Under the pieces are notes generated by a model that worked only from the letters and a program-made list of their open reading frames with translations, was not told where the DNA came from and made no database searches. The position numbers and the translations under genes were made by a program. Shown here piece by piece: positions 30,241-42,317 of a stretch of 64,000 bases of DNA; position 1 is the stretch's first letter, and the number at the start of each line of letters is the position of its first letter. Origin of the DNA: Ischnura elegans (Eukaryota > Arthropoda > Insecta > Odonata > Coenagrionidae); the NCBI RefSeq assembly GCF_921293095.1, contig NW_025791724.1, positions 124,001-188,000 of the forward strand, given 5' to 3'.

Positions 30241-30518
30241 ATATCTTCTTTTTGTCTGTTATTGGGTTTCTCCTTTTCACGATATGATGGTTAACTTATA
30301 TCACGTCAAAACATTCATGAAAATCGTAACATTTAACGCAGCGGGTATTATAAATCCTGCAAAAAATAAACAAATATTTTAAATGAGTGACTGTTTGAGC
30401 TAAAAGCTGAATATGTTAATTTATCTTTCACGATTTTTGTAGATTTTGTTTTATAACCTCGTAATATGTGAATTTGTGAAAAGTTTTGTTGCTCGGTTTA
30501 CTATCCCGAACATAAGAG

Positions 30519-30596
30519 CAGTGATAGCCTAGTGGATCGACGTCCGGCTGGTGAGGGGAGAGTTTTGCTGTGTTCGGCCGGGCGTTCAAATCAAAT
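30519..30596 (+). repeat. Second, different tRNA-like segment in LINE D
   Basis: TAGCCTAGTGG (30525-30535, A box) and GCGTTCAAATC (30582-30592, B-box-like) at tRNA-like spacing. It is unrelated in sequence to the three tandem copies upstream. It probably derives from another tRNA-derived SINE. Confidence 0.55.
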
Positions 30597-30739
30597 TTTG
30601 CTTTTTGGATAATTGCAAACCTAGTGGTATCATATGTCCTTTATGTCTTGTTTATAAAAAGAGGTCTAAATTCAAATGTTAAAAAATTTTGTCTGTAATG
30701 TTTTGTGGAAAAGAACAATAAAAAAAAAAATTTTGAATC

Positions 30740-30839
30740 AATACACCGGTTCTCGTCCGATCACCGAAGTTAAGCAACGTCGGGCCCGGATAGTACTTGG
30801 ATGGGTGACCGCCTGGGAACACCGGGTGCTGTTGGTATC
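30740..30839 (+). rRNA. 5S rRNA: 5S rRNA, nt 22 to 3' end (split by LINE D)
   Basis: Begins AATACACCGGTTCTCG and runs through the complete internal control region (AGTTAAGCAACGTCGG, TACTTGGATGGGTGACC) to GTGCTGTTGGTATC, with a T-rich terminator after 30840. It is closer to the insect consensus than the copy at 1942. Because the 5S promoter is internal, Pol III could still assemble here and start in the tail of LINE D. Confidence 0.92.
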
Positions 30840-32056
30840 ACTTTTTATTTTTTTCCCCTATCCTTATGATAACTAATTACAAGTTATTCACCACATGCAT
30901 GCGTTGAAGGATGTGCATTGCATTTTCTTTCGCGTGAAATGGCAGTACTCCCACTTCCTTCAAGTGAAACGATTGAAACACGCCACTTCAGTTTTCCCAG
31001 TTAACTTTTCCTTATCGCGCAGAACGCTGCCTTTGTGCAGTCCATGCCATTTCTTAGGCCCATACCATTCCTTCCGTATTCTACACGTAAGTTACTCACA
31101 TCGTACATACTGAAAAAAATCATATCGCTCGAGTAAATTCCGTAAGTGTAGTAAATGACATCTCATGAAGGAAACGTCGGTGATTACAGCGAAAATTATA
31201 TTGTTCCACGAACGATCGATATAACTTTTTTATTCACCACTCTTGGATAATATATTTCTGTTCCTAGGTTGATACATTCGTTATGTCATTCATAGAGAAA
31301 CCGCGCTTAAAACAGTCAAGCCCGGAAAATTTAAATAAAGTAATGTAACGCCGAACAATATACTTCTCGAAATTATTCCTTGAGAGAACTGCTTTTCCTG
31401 TCTGCATTCCATAATGCTCCATTTCCAGCGAATCCATTTTTAAAATTGAATGCATACCCAAAATAATTTCGATCATGAAACAGTTGACACAACAACAGGC
31501 GACATTTACTAAGCGATGGGAGCTGAAAGAAATCGCCATTACAGTAACAAGCACACCGTTGCTACAGACATTTTTCAGAAACACATTTTCAAATATCGAG
31601 TACATGAAATAACGGAATTGAGAGACACTAAAGCACATCCGACTACTGCGGGAAACTGGCAACTATTAAACTTAAAAAAATATTTTAACTCAGCTACCAC
31701 GAGCTATGCATTGCCAGAAAATGCCGAGAAAAATTCTTTAAAAAAAGAAGACGAAGGTCAATTTGTGAAATGCTTTCAACGATTAGTATTCTCCTTTTAG
31801 ATTTTCTGGAAACGAAAATTAATTCATAGCGTAATAATTAAAACCCTGCTACGTGCGATTCCCTTCATTAACCGGATCGGCTATTGATCATTCATCATTC
31901 CTTTTCTTACACGTGTGTAGCGTCAAAAGGTGGAAGATACAAACGACGTAATGTCAGCTGTCACTGACAAACTTGCAACAATGTAATAATTAATCTCGTC
32001 ATCCGCATCCCGGGACAAGTATTGCATCGTGAGTGCTCAAAAAGTAACACGCGCTG
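30840..32056. other. Spacer downstream of the split 5S
   Basis: No gene. 31270-31790 is the diverged partner of the 1485-2240 block. The rest is AT-rich. Confidence 0.65.
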
Positions 32057-32070
32057 CCGCTAGATGGTGC
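32057..32070 (+). promoter_or_regulatory. CTCF-like motif 1
   Basis: CCGCTAGATGGTGC, followed by GAGGGAGGCC and CCGCAGTCC. First of four forward-oriented motifs in the distal spacer. Confidence 0.5.
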
Positions 32071-34550
32071 GAGGGAGGCCACTCCGCAGTCCGGTGCCTG
32101 CCTCGCCGGGCGCGTGCAAACACAAGTTTGAACGTTCGATCCCCCGAGGGAGAGCGCACCCGGGCTATTGTTTACGACCGAGGTCAACAATGCCAATGCA
32201 TACGCTGTCGAGTCCTCGGATCTTGACTGTCTCGAACAATTGCTATTAATGACAGCAATGGCACATAGCCTTTTCGTCCGAAGACGCAAAGCTTGCGTCC
32301 GTTTCGCACGTAAAATCACTTTTAAATTCAATCTATGAACACATCATTGTAAACCTGCACATTTCTCTCATTTCTCATCGTTGGTGAATGTTAATTTTGA
32401 CTGAAGGAAATTAAATCCGGGCAATGCTATTAACTGCCGACCACCGAGCGTCGCTCGGCGTATCGCATTTCATTTTCGCGTTCAAAACTAGCGGACCACT
32501 TCCACTCCCATACGAATTGAGTTCCTGCAAGTCTCGACACGCACACTGACTAGGCAGCCGGTATCGGGGGTGTCGAGCCTGGAGAAAAGCAAAACAAAAT
32601 GCTGCCGTCCGAACTTGCGTGTCATGCGATGGATAAAATTGTGCTCCCGGAACATGAAGGACGCAATTTCTTTCTTTCATTATGTCTCGTTTACGTTGTA
32701 ATGGCACGCTTGCAATCGGTTAAACGGACAAAGCTTGCAGATGCATTCGAGAAATATATTAATCGCGGAGTTGTTTCGTGAACGATTCATTACATCAATT
32801 CAATTACAGAATTATTGTAACAGTTACTCATCAAACGCACGACGTCCTACGAAGCACAATTTCGACGGCCTATCAAAGACAATGAAACGCAAACGTACGA
32901 TACTTACTATCGATACTTAATTCGCAACAATAAGAATTTTTCAATGCAAGCAATTAGTAGTTGTACACTTCCCACACGCAAATCGGTGCAACAACTTCAG
33001 CGTTAGTACTTGTTCAAACAATTGAAAACAACAGCAATGAAACCAGCAAACACCCGGTTGCTAAGGATAATTAGCACGTCAACAATCACATTTCTCATTC
33101 CCTTTCCCGGGAAAGACCAGCGATTAAAAAGTTTGATGTAATGACATCGAGTTATTATCACCCATGGCGAAAGCTTTTGAAATTTCGATCCCCTACGGTT
33201 ACCTCGTAACAATCAGTAACGCATTGAAAGAGCACAGTTTACATTTTTTCCCGAAAATCATAACACATGCGGTGTGCGAAAATGAGTGTCGAGGACTTAA
33301 AATAGTCTTCGACGCTTTGCACAATGCGTTCCCACATTTCCGATAACCAACGATGAACATAATTTTGCAAAATCACAAATAAACTTGCGTATGAGTGCCG
33401 CTACTTACAACATTTCACGGTTTCCATTCAATCATATGACAATGGCGTTTTGCTGGTCTCCAATTTCACGAGTCTGAGGAAACGTTTGTGATTTGACGTT
33501 TTACAATTAATTCCTTTTCCATATCCGATAAAATTCTTTTGGCCTCCGTGATGCTAACACTACGCTTTTCAAGTCACATGTCAAATCAACACAGCATTAC
33601 CATGGAATGTTATCGTTGCCCTAATTAATTATGTAGTTCCGCTGCGAAGAAGTTATGAAATATCACACAAGGAATTATATTCGGACGAAAGGCACGTTAA
33701 CAATAATCAACGCCGGCTGACATTGGAAATGCGGTGTTCACTATTCGACATCGCTGACTGCTTTCATAACAGCAGTCCAAATACATAGCATTACACTTAT
33801 TATTAATCCGGATCTGCCAATGTACATAACTTCACACATACAGAGTATACGACCACGATGTAACACCGTAAACACTTCCATTAAAATATTCCGTAATAAA
33901 TTTTGTGAAACCAAACAATCCGTTGCTAAGGAATTCGCGAAAAATGTTCTTCCTTCAACTCCTTCGTCAACATTTCAAACAGTGCACAGTGCCTAAGATA
34001 CAAAGTGCAAGGGAAAACCATCAACGTCTTAGCACATTCAAAGGCAAACACTTTTAAATTATGCCACGATTCACTCAACTTGTAACAATTAAGGACGCCA
34101 CGACTAATTTATGTTTTCTTACGATGCACAATTAAACGCTGGGATCAATCAACCGTCATCATCGTCAAACAGTGTATTAATCACATCACAGTTCACTTTT
34201 CTACACAAAAGAGAAAGCCAAGGAATAACACAGACAACGATTATGAATGTAAAAAGTAGAAAAATAAGTAACAGCGTACTTACTCGGCTCTTCGGCTGTA
34301 GATCACAATCGCTGTTGTCAACACACTTCATTCCCGTACATTTAACTAACTTTTCCTATGCATCCAGCGACACAAACACTTTCAATCCTTTCCTCACGAT
34401 TGCCAAGCGTCACAAAGAACACTACAGAACCGGCGTTATGTCAGTTACAGCTGATAAACATTATACAATTATCACTGATATTAGTTACTCGCGACGTCTT
34501 CTCACTACAGCTGCCGCAGCAAGAGCGATCGAGTGGTAATACAGATTCGG
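32071..34550. other. Distal spacer, part 1
   Basis: No gene. Holds the first version of an old spacer duplication (about 33400-34620), and an older fragment near 33040 that shares CGGTTGCTAAGGA with both later copies. Confidence 0.65.
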
Positions 34551-34620
34551 CCGCTAGATGGTGCGGGGGGAACCTCCAGCAGTCCACTGCGCGCATCGCT
34601 GTTGGGAATTAGGAATCGCG
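33400..34620 (+). repeat. Diverged spacer duplication, copy 1
   Basis: Aligns over its length with 35000-36200. Shared landmarks are CCGTTGCTAAGGA, CATTTCAAACAGTGCACAGTGCC cut short here to CAAACAGTGCACAGTGCC, and GGATCAATCAACCGTCATCA. Both copies end in a CTCF-like motif. Many substitutions show the duplication is old. Confidence 0.8.
34551..34564 (+). promoter_or_regulatory. CTCF-like motif 2
   Basis: CCGCTAGATGGTGC followed by GGGGGGAACC and CAGCAGTCC; at the end of spacer duplication copy 1. Confidence 0.5.
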
Positions 34621-36144
34621 CGTGGGAAAGCAATTGGGATAATTATTCGCAACGCAGCGGCAAAATGCGAATCCTTGCCATACCTAATGAACCATCGATT
34701 GTCATTGGTCGTGAACTATTAATGTTCTCCACAACAATGGCACATCGAACGACCAAATCCCCGCCTTAAAGTCGCATATAATATCGTAAATTAAGCCAAG
34801 ATTCAAGCGCAATGTGGTGAACATTTGCATAATTGGAATATAGAGTACTCTTGTACCTCAAAATATCCACCAAAACGTACCTCATGATGCAGAGTCTTAC
34901 GTGGTTTTCGACGATTTCCAAGCGATTTTAAACCAATATATCAAGTACGGATGTCACTGTTAACATTCGTATGGCGAAGGAAATGATGTAGCAATCAGGA
35001 ATTACTGAAAGAGGCAGTACAATCTGGGAAATGTTTGTGAGTTTGCCTTTGACGTTTGAAAAGTAATTCCTCTACTACGTCCGATAACATTCCTTGGGCT
35101 CCGTTATGCTAACAGTTCGCTTTTAAAATCACATGTTAAGTTATCACAGCTTACCATTAAACTGCCCAAATTATTTACGTTATAATATCCCTGCCCTAAT
35201 ATTTACGTTATTCCGCTGCCAAGAAAAAATGAAATAGCACAAAAGGAATTACATTCCCACGAAAGGAACGTTAAGAATAACCAACGACGCCTGACGGTAG
35301 GAATGGGACGTGTAATCGTCAACATCGTTAATTGTTCTTTCATTGCACTTGCTAGACTTAGCATTGACACGTATTACTAATCAAGATCTGCCAATTAAAA
35401 TCACTTCACTCATGCAAATTTAAGGACGACGATATAACACGCTAAACACTTCCATTTAATTATTCCGTATTCACTAATGTGAAACCAGCAATCCGTTGCT
35501 AAGGAAAAAATTAGCGAAAAATATTCTTCCTTCCACTCTTTCGTCAACATTTCAAACAGTGCACAGTGCCTAACATACAAAGTGCAAGGGATAACCATCA
35601 ACGCCTTAGCACAGAAAAGGCAAACAGTTTTAAATTAAGCCACGATTCACTCAACTTGTAACAATTAAGGACGCCACGAATAATTTCGGTTTTCTTAGGA
35701 TACACAATTACACGTTGGGATCAATCAACCGTCATCATCGTCAAACAGTGAATTAATCACTACACAGTTTACTTTTCCACACGAAAGAGAAACGAAAGGA
35801 ACAACACAGTCAACGAATACGAGCGTGAAAAGTGTTTAAATAAGTAATAGCGTACTTACTCGGCTCGCTGGTTGTGGATCACAGTATTCACCTGCACGGC
35901 TATCAGAATCGCTGTTTTCATCACACTATTGATTCTCGTGCATTTCACTCACTTTTCCTATACATCCATCGACACAGACACTTTCACTCATTTCCTCGCG
36001 TTTGCTGTGCGTCACAAAGAACACTACATAACCGGCGTTATGTGATTAACCACTGATAAACATGGACTAATTATAACTGATAATAATTATTCGCGTCGTC
36101 TTCTCACGACAGCTACCGCTGATCGAGTAGTAATTCAGAATCCG
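34565..36144. other. Distal spacer, part 2
   Basis: No gene. Mostly the second version of the spacer duplication. Confidence 0.65.
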
Positions 36145-36200
36145 CCGACAGATGGCGCGGGAGGCCTTTTCGCAGTCGCTCGCCGTGGACGTCCAGAGCG
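35000..36200 (+). repeat. Diverged spacer duplication, copy 2
   Basis: Partner of 33400-34620, in the same orientation about 1.6 kb on. Confidence 0.8.
36145..36158 (+). promoter_or_regulatory. CTCF-like motif 3
   Basis: CCGACAGATGGCGC followed by GGGAGGCC and CGCAGTCG; at the end of spacer duplication copy 2. The right half matches the CTCF core best of the set. Confidence 0.5.
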
Positions 36201-38146
36201 GAATTTGAAATATCGTCTCTCGGTGGGATTTCTATCCCGGATTGCGACTCGGCGCAAATATGCGAACGCTAGCCACGATGAATGATTTATCGACTCATCC
36301 GCGGTCAATTGTCGTGAAATGCGGAAAAACAAATGTTGTCATTTACAACAATGAAACACCGCACTGTATTCCAACGACGCGAAGCACGGAATATATGTAA
36401 ATAATCCATTCATCAAACACAGTATCGTTTAAACGTACATGATCGGAACACGACCGCCTCGTAAATGATCATCTGCCAGTGAAGTGACGACTGTCAAGCG
36501 GTGTCTTTCCTCCGCCCGCGATTTGCATTTCATTTCGGCGTTCGGAGGGAGCGGACCGCTTCGACTCCAGGCAGGAATACACTCCGTGCGGCTGACGATT
36601 CTCGGCATCGCGGGTGCAGGGCAGGGGGCCGCGAGGCAGAGAACATCTCGGACGTAGGTGCTCGTCGCGATAACACGGATAAGCGGGGAAAGAACTCGGC
36701 TCGGTTATACCTTAGGTTAGGTGATTAGAAGTGATTCATTGATTAGCCGTAAATACCGGACCATTTCATTAGCATATCGATTCCGCGACGAATGCAGTGA
36801 GCGATTTAACTGTTTGTCACCGTTCCTTCCTACTCTGAAAATGTTTCGTGCCCGAGTTGCTGCCCGCAGTTGTCCACGATTCAATTTTACATTTTCCCTA
36901 ACGGTACCGTAAGTTCTTACTACATTTTTGCATGCCACGGTGAATGACAATCGTTCTCCAGTCTCTTTGCCATCGGAGTGAAGCGGAAATTACATCCTTT
37001 CGCGAGCGATCGAAGAATTTCCTTATGCGAATTAATTATTCCTCGTGAGTAGTCAGGTCTACTTTCCTTCCTCGATTGCACCCTACATACGTCAAATATC
37101 CTTCCTCTTCTCAATAAGTGATATCGTCACTGTCTGCCAGTGTCAACGACTTATCCTTAAACCGAACTCCCATAGTTGTACATATTCGCAGTACACGAGA
37201 AAAGTTCGCAGAGTTTCGGAGTATAGCCGTACATTTAGTCAGTAAAGGGAGAGAACCGATTAATTAATATCTTATGAGTAGGCAATCCACATTTCTCTAC
37301 ACTGTATTAAAACGCACGGAACGACTTAATCCGTAGCAATAAATTTCCGTGCCTTCTGCCTTGAGTATATGTTAATGAACACACTCGTCTCTTCCACAAT
37401 GATTTTCAAAGCATAACTCAATTATTTGGAAAGCTTTTCGTGACATTGAGCAGTTTCGCTTGAGCGCTGAACGATATAGTTACCCTTAGTAACGAAGTTA
37501 TTTGGTTTCCTGTTGGCTGTTTGCTACACATAAACATTTCAATGCAAGACGTAACGCGAGTACAGCAAATAATGGAAACTTTGCATCGCTAATTCTTTCA
37601 ACGTTACGTGCGACGTAACATAGCAACCAACGGTGGAAAATCATGGAATTCGCTTATCAAAAATGCCACTTCTTGCAAGTACTGCTAATTTTTATTAATA
37701 GGGGAATGTTGTCTGCTTAATATAAATTGCCTCCCGAAGACATATAAGACACGGGAAAAAAAATTCTGTGGCCTGTAAGTTGACAAATAGCAATCCAATT
37801 TCATACACTTTACCCAAATCCTTTGCTGATTTCTACCAAATATTTTGATGTCCCTCGTGAACCGAAAACTTTGATAAATTTAGTCATAACTCCATAATTC
37901 TAACATAATTTTTTTTCGTGCACCGCATTGGAAACCATTCTTGCCATTGTGTTACTTCAGCATGTTAATTAGGAATGGTTTGCAAGGGAAATGCAGAAAA
38001 AGCGAGAATGTTATTGATATTCTCCCCTTCTTCGGTTACTAGTGAATGACTGCGTCTCGTATTAATATACCATAAATTAACTAATAACAAGCTGGTCGCC
38101 TATTTCGCACTTGGCTGCGAACTGTCTGAGTATGGTTCCGCCGCCG
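36159..38146. other. Distal spacer, part 3
   Basis: No gene. Contains GTTACCCTTAGTAAC at 37479-37493 and GTAACATAGCAAC at 37615-37627, both X-box-like inverted repeats. Confidence 0.65.
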
Positions 38147-38160
38147 CCGCTAGATGGTGC
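38147..38160 (+). promoter_or_regulatory. CTCF-like motif 4
   Basis: CCGCTAGATGGTGC, 180 bp before the arbitrary unit boundary, facing the reverse motif of the next unit (41195-41211). Confidence 0.5.
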
Positions 38161-38337
38161 GGCGTGCTTCTCCCGGCGATTCACAGACTTTCTCTGCGCA
38201 CATCGGCCGACGGAAAGGCGGCTACTGAAATAAGAAACATTCCTTCGGGTAACCGCGCGGGTGAGAAAATCCCAGAGCGCCTATTTTCCCCTTCATTAAA
38301 TCACGGGAATGAAAGAAAATTCTAAAATGTGATGCAT

Positions 38338-39821
38338 CATTCCCAATGCAGTCCCCCGTGACTTTGAAATAAATTTTTAGCCGTGGTGGACACGGAATAT
38401 CGCAAACACCTTTTCCATACACACCGGAGTCGCGTTAAATGCCGGAATCGTCTAAAATTATGCTCCCTCGTCACGAGCATTTTCTTTCGTTGCAGTTGGA
38501 AAGTATTACTTGGCGAATCAGATTATTCAGCGTCCTTAGTGGAAGATGTATTTGTATCCCTCATTCTCTAATTCATTGATGAAGACTGTTTCAGAAAAAA
38601 CCAGTGCGACGTAATCCATTTCGTGCAGTCAGTTATAAACATTTCCCTCCATACCGTTTCAAAGTTTTATTCGTCCACAAATTTTATGTAACGCACTCTC
38701 TCTTCGTGCGAAGTACCGCCACGTGGAAAGAATCCGGGGGTGGGGAAATTCTTGGGTCAACGAAGACAACTTTCCTGGGAACCCGTGTGTGGGGTAGTTC
38801 CCACGCTTGGATCCGGGTGGTGGGGGACGGGTTCCCCCACCACGAACCTAAACGCAGCGAGTGGGGTAGGGGACGCCGGGAAGAAAAAAAGAAGTTCCAA
38901 CGGGCGAATTTTTCAAAAGACGCAATGGCCTCCTTCGTTTGTTTCCCGTCGACGTAAAAAGTGAGTAAGTGTTTTCTATTCATGGCATCATTCAATACCT
39001 GCCGTATCGAAAGACTTGCAGGCGAGGATAATCACTCCAATGACAGCAACACATACTTTCATGGCATAGCACCATTAAAAATGTTGGAAAGGTAATCGAC
39101 TGCCATTAATGGAAGTAGGGTTTTGCAAGGCTTCGAGATAACGTGTAATACTTGAAAAAAAGAAAAAACGCTCAATGTATACCGTTCCTTCGTCAACAGT
39201 ACACTTTCATTACTTTCACGCAATAGTCATGTCGAGGAATTTATCAATCAATGATCGGTGTACACGTCCAATGAAGTGTTTCCATAGCGCAAGTGAAATT
39301 TTAGGGTTGGAAATATTTCCGTCGGGCATACGTTTCACGAAAGCAAATGCCAGTCGCCCGCCTGTATGGGAACATGAAGGGGACTCTTGTTCCCACGGTC
39401 GGAAATGGTGGTGGGGGAAGGTACGTCTCCCCGACCGAGAAGCGGCAGCGTGTGACGTAAGCAAGTGTCGGTAGGGGAGAACTTTGAATCGAGGTCGGCT
39501 CCCTGCCAACGGACAGTTTTTTTGAAGGGGCGCACTATCGTTCGTCATTCCTCCACGTAAATGTTACGAAATCGGTTCGCATCACAGGGGCAGTAATGCC
39601 ACCTCATAATCGCAATTGGGAAAAAGAGTGAAGCGCGATAAGCGAGGAAGGATAATAATTTCCTATTCCGTAATATAACTCGGAGTAAAACCACGAATTC
39701 CTGTCTCCGTGGCAGTGTGTTGGCATTGGGAGATAGATAAATGACATAAAGAAAAATGTATGAATGTAGGGAAAAACATTTTTTGTTCCAAGAATGGTGA
39801 AAACGATTTTTTACACATTGC
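38338..39821. other. Intergenic spacer, start of unit 2
   Basis: Near-identical to 1-1484, with for example a single C-to-T change in a G-rich run. No gene. Confidence 0.7.
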
Positions 39822-40577
39822 TTAACCAACAAAGAGCATAACACCGTCAAGTCCGGAAAATGTAGATGAAGAAATTGGAACGACAAGAATTATCTTTCTC
39901 AAATTAATTCCCTCGTTACGCATTACATAATCATCTTTTGCCAGAAAATTTCTTTGAAGAAGTAAATGCATCCCTTGCGTTAAATCGATCATTAAACAGT
40001 CGAAACAACAACAGGCGACATTTACCAATGGATTAAAGCTGAAACGAATCGCCATTACACCAACAAGCACACCGTTACGAAAGACATTTTTCATAAACAC
40101 ATTTTCAAAGATGGACCAAAAGATATAACGGAATTGAGAATTGCTTAAGCATAAAGGGACTGTTGTCTGGAAATGGTAACTATTCAACAGAAACAAAAGC
40201 AGATACAACCGCGAAGAAACCAGATCTTCCTTCGATTCTCAAGTCATGATAACTTTTTGAGGATTCGGTCATGTACTCGCCAACGGCCACACCACGTACA
40301 ATTCACCGGTTCTCGTTCGATCACCGAAGTTAAACTACGTAGGGCCCGGATAGTACTTGGACGGGTGACCGCCTGGGAATACCGGGTGCTGTTGGCATTA
40401 CTTTTATTCTTCAACTTGTTTAAAAAAAATATTTTCAATCACCTACCGCGAGCAATGCAGAGCAGGAATATGCCGCGAAAATTTCTTTTGAGAAAGAAAT
40501 GTCACTATGTGAAATATTTTCTACATATTTTATTCGCGTGTTTCAAGAGTGACATTAATGTAGCGTTGGAGAGGAAA
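39822..40577. repeat. Old duplicated spacer block, unit 2
   Basis: Counterpart of 1485-2240. Confidence 0.6.
40279..40397 (+). rRNA. 5S rRNA: 5S rRNA, diverged full-length copy, unit 2
   Basis: Identical to the copy at 1942-2060, including its unusual box A region. The shared odd bases show that the divergence is fixed across units rather than a recent mutation in one. Confidence 0.8.
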
Positions 40578-42317
40578 GGCTTTGGGAAAAATCCATTTTC
40601 AGTCATTACTGCAATCACTTCCTCGGAAATTATTCCCTAATGCGAGAGTTTCGTTGATTCCGATATGTGGTGAATGAGAGAAATAGGTTTGGGAATAATT
40701 TTAATTTGCATGCCACGCGACATTTTCCTTCGATCCTCGGTTATCACAGCGGGATTACATACTCTAAAGGCATGGAAATCGGCTTCCGCTTCCCGGTGTC
40801 CATTGGGAGATGGCGTGCAGAGGGTTTTTCATTGAATTATTAGAAATAGTTTAAACTACCCAAGTAATTAATAACGGTCATTTTCAGAAAAGATAAGGTT
40901 TGAAGATTGTTATCATACCATCGATGTTCAACGGTACATCTCCCTAACCATCCCACGGTACGTTTTCGCGAAAGCACGAAATTTCGATGCTCGATCAACA
41001 ATACGCCATTACCTTGGCAACGAGGCAAGACGAGAATCAACAACACAGGCGTACGGGTAATGACAGCGCAGCACTCATTGACGTGGAATTAGTTACATTT
41101 CTTGGTTAAACGTGGCATTCTCGGATGGTATAATACATTGTATCGTATGCTGGACTCATCGCCTGCCGTTTCACGGAACCGTGTCTCGGGAGGTGGTGCG
41201 CCCTAGTGGCAGTTGCGGAACTATCGGCTAGGATTCTTGCATCACGCAAGAACCTCACGGAATTTGAGTAAAAATTGTAGGTATTAAAACGCAATGTGGA
41301 AGTGGTACTCGTCGCAAACACTGTGACAAGTGTTCCCTAATGTGCAAGTGAAGTCCCCGTGTCGATGTTGTCCCCGTGTTTGTGAAATGTATGGTAGAAG
41401 AAAGGCGGCGCAAAGTGAAGTGTTGGAAGGCGACAGAGGAAAAATTCGGAAAATAAATCCGTTATTGCGTGTGACTGAGAAAATGTGTTAACGCGAAGAA
41501 ATTGGTAGTGCATACTTTCATGTGAATGTGGTAATTATGTCGTTGCATTGCAAATACAACCAATACATCATTTGTTTGTTCAGGCTGAAGATGGCCGATG
41601 TGTAGGAGTTTGCTGATAAGAAAGGCAAACGATAGGGAAATGTGGGGCGTAATGCAGTGAATTCATACATTAATTCTTTCCATAAATTACTGATCATGTT
41701 ATTAGTTAAAGGCTGGGCGTCGTTAGGGAAATATAATTTTCATGGTTAAATGTTGGAATGAGCTGTTATGTTGTCAACGCTTCGAGAGTACACAAACTGT
41801 GTCATTATGGAAATTAGTTTGTTTTATGCAATTAAACTGGTCAGGAATAAGTGGTTTACCTTTCTTAGCATTTGAAAAGGTATGTGATGGAAATCGATAC
41901 CCAAGGAGAGATATCATGATAGGTGAAGTTTGCAATTTGAAAACAAGTCTTAATTGTCGGGGCATTATGCAGAATAACATTGCTATTTGATGTTCGGAAA
42001 TTGTAAAACTTGACTGGAGTATGCGTTTTAGGAAGTGTATCAATGGAAGCGTTAGTCCATGGCGATAGTTTGGGAATAGAATGATGATTGGGGGAATGTT
42101 GATATGTGCAGTTGTGGCATCAGGGCTTGGAGATTACATAATATGTGATATAAATGAAATTGTAATGAGTCGTGCAATGAAACTCGTCAGGAATACGTGC
42201 ATTAACTCTTCCTTCGTTTTAAAAGTGAACTGGTGTTAATCCGTGAAAGAACATAGTTTTGATAAGGGAACGGCAGACATTTGTGTGGCTGAGTAAATGA
42301 AATTCCAATTGTGATAT
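40578..42317. other. Intergenic spacer before the satellite, unit 2
   Basis: Near-identical to 2241-3980. No gene. Confidence 0.65.
41195..41211 (-). promoter_or_regulatory. CTCF-like motif, reverse orientation, unit 2
   Basis: Same as 2858-2874. Confidence 0.45.

Larger units (their letters stand above)
27535..30739 (+). mobile_element. LINE D: Tx1/L1-like element inside the 5S rRNA gene
   Basis: 3.2 kb, sense orientation to 5S, with AATAC (27530-27534 and 30740-30744) as probable target duplication and an A-rich tail at about 30717-30730. ORF1 is open; ORF2 is represented only by its start and a short C-terminal-like piece, so the element is internally deleted. The 5' UTR has a perfect 13-bp hairpin (27612-27640). 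The 3' region has three 255-bp tandem repeats with a tRNA-like core. The Tx1 group of the L1 clade includes 5S-specific elements (Mutsu of fish), and the ORF1 knuckle region fits that group. The same insertion exists in unit 2, so it predates the unit duplication or spread by conversion. Confidence 0.88.
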
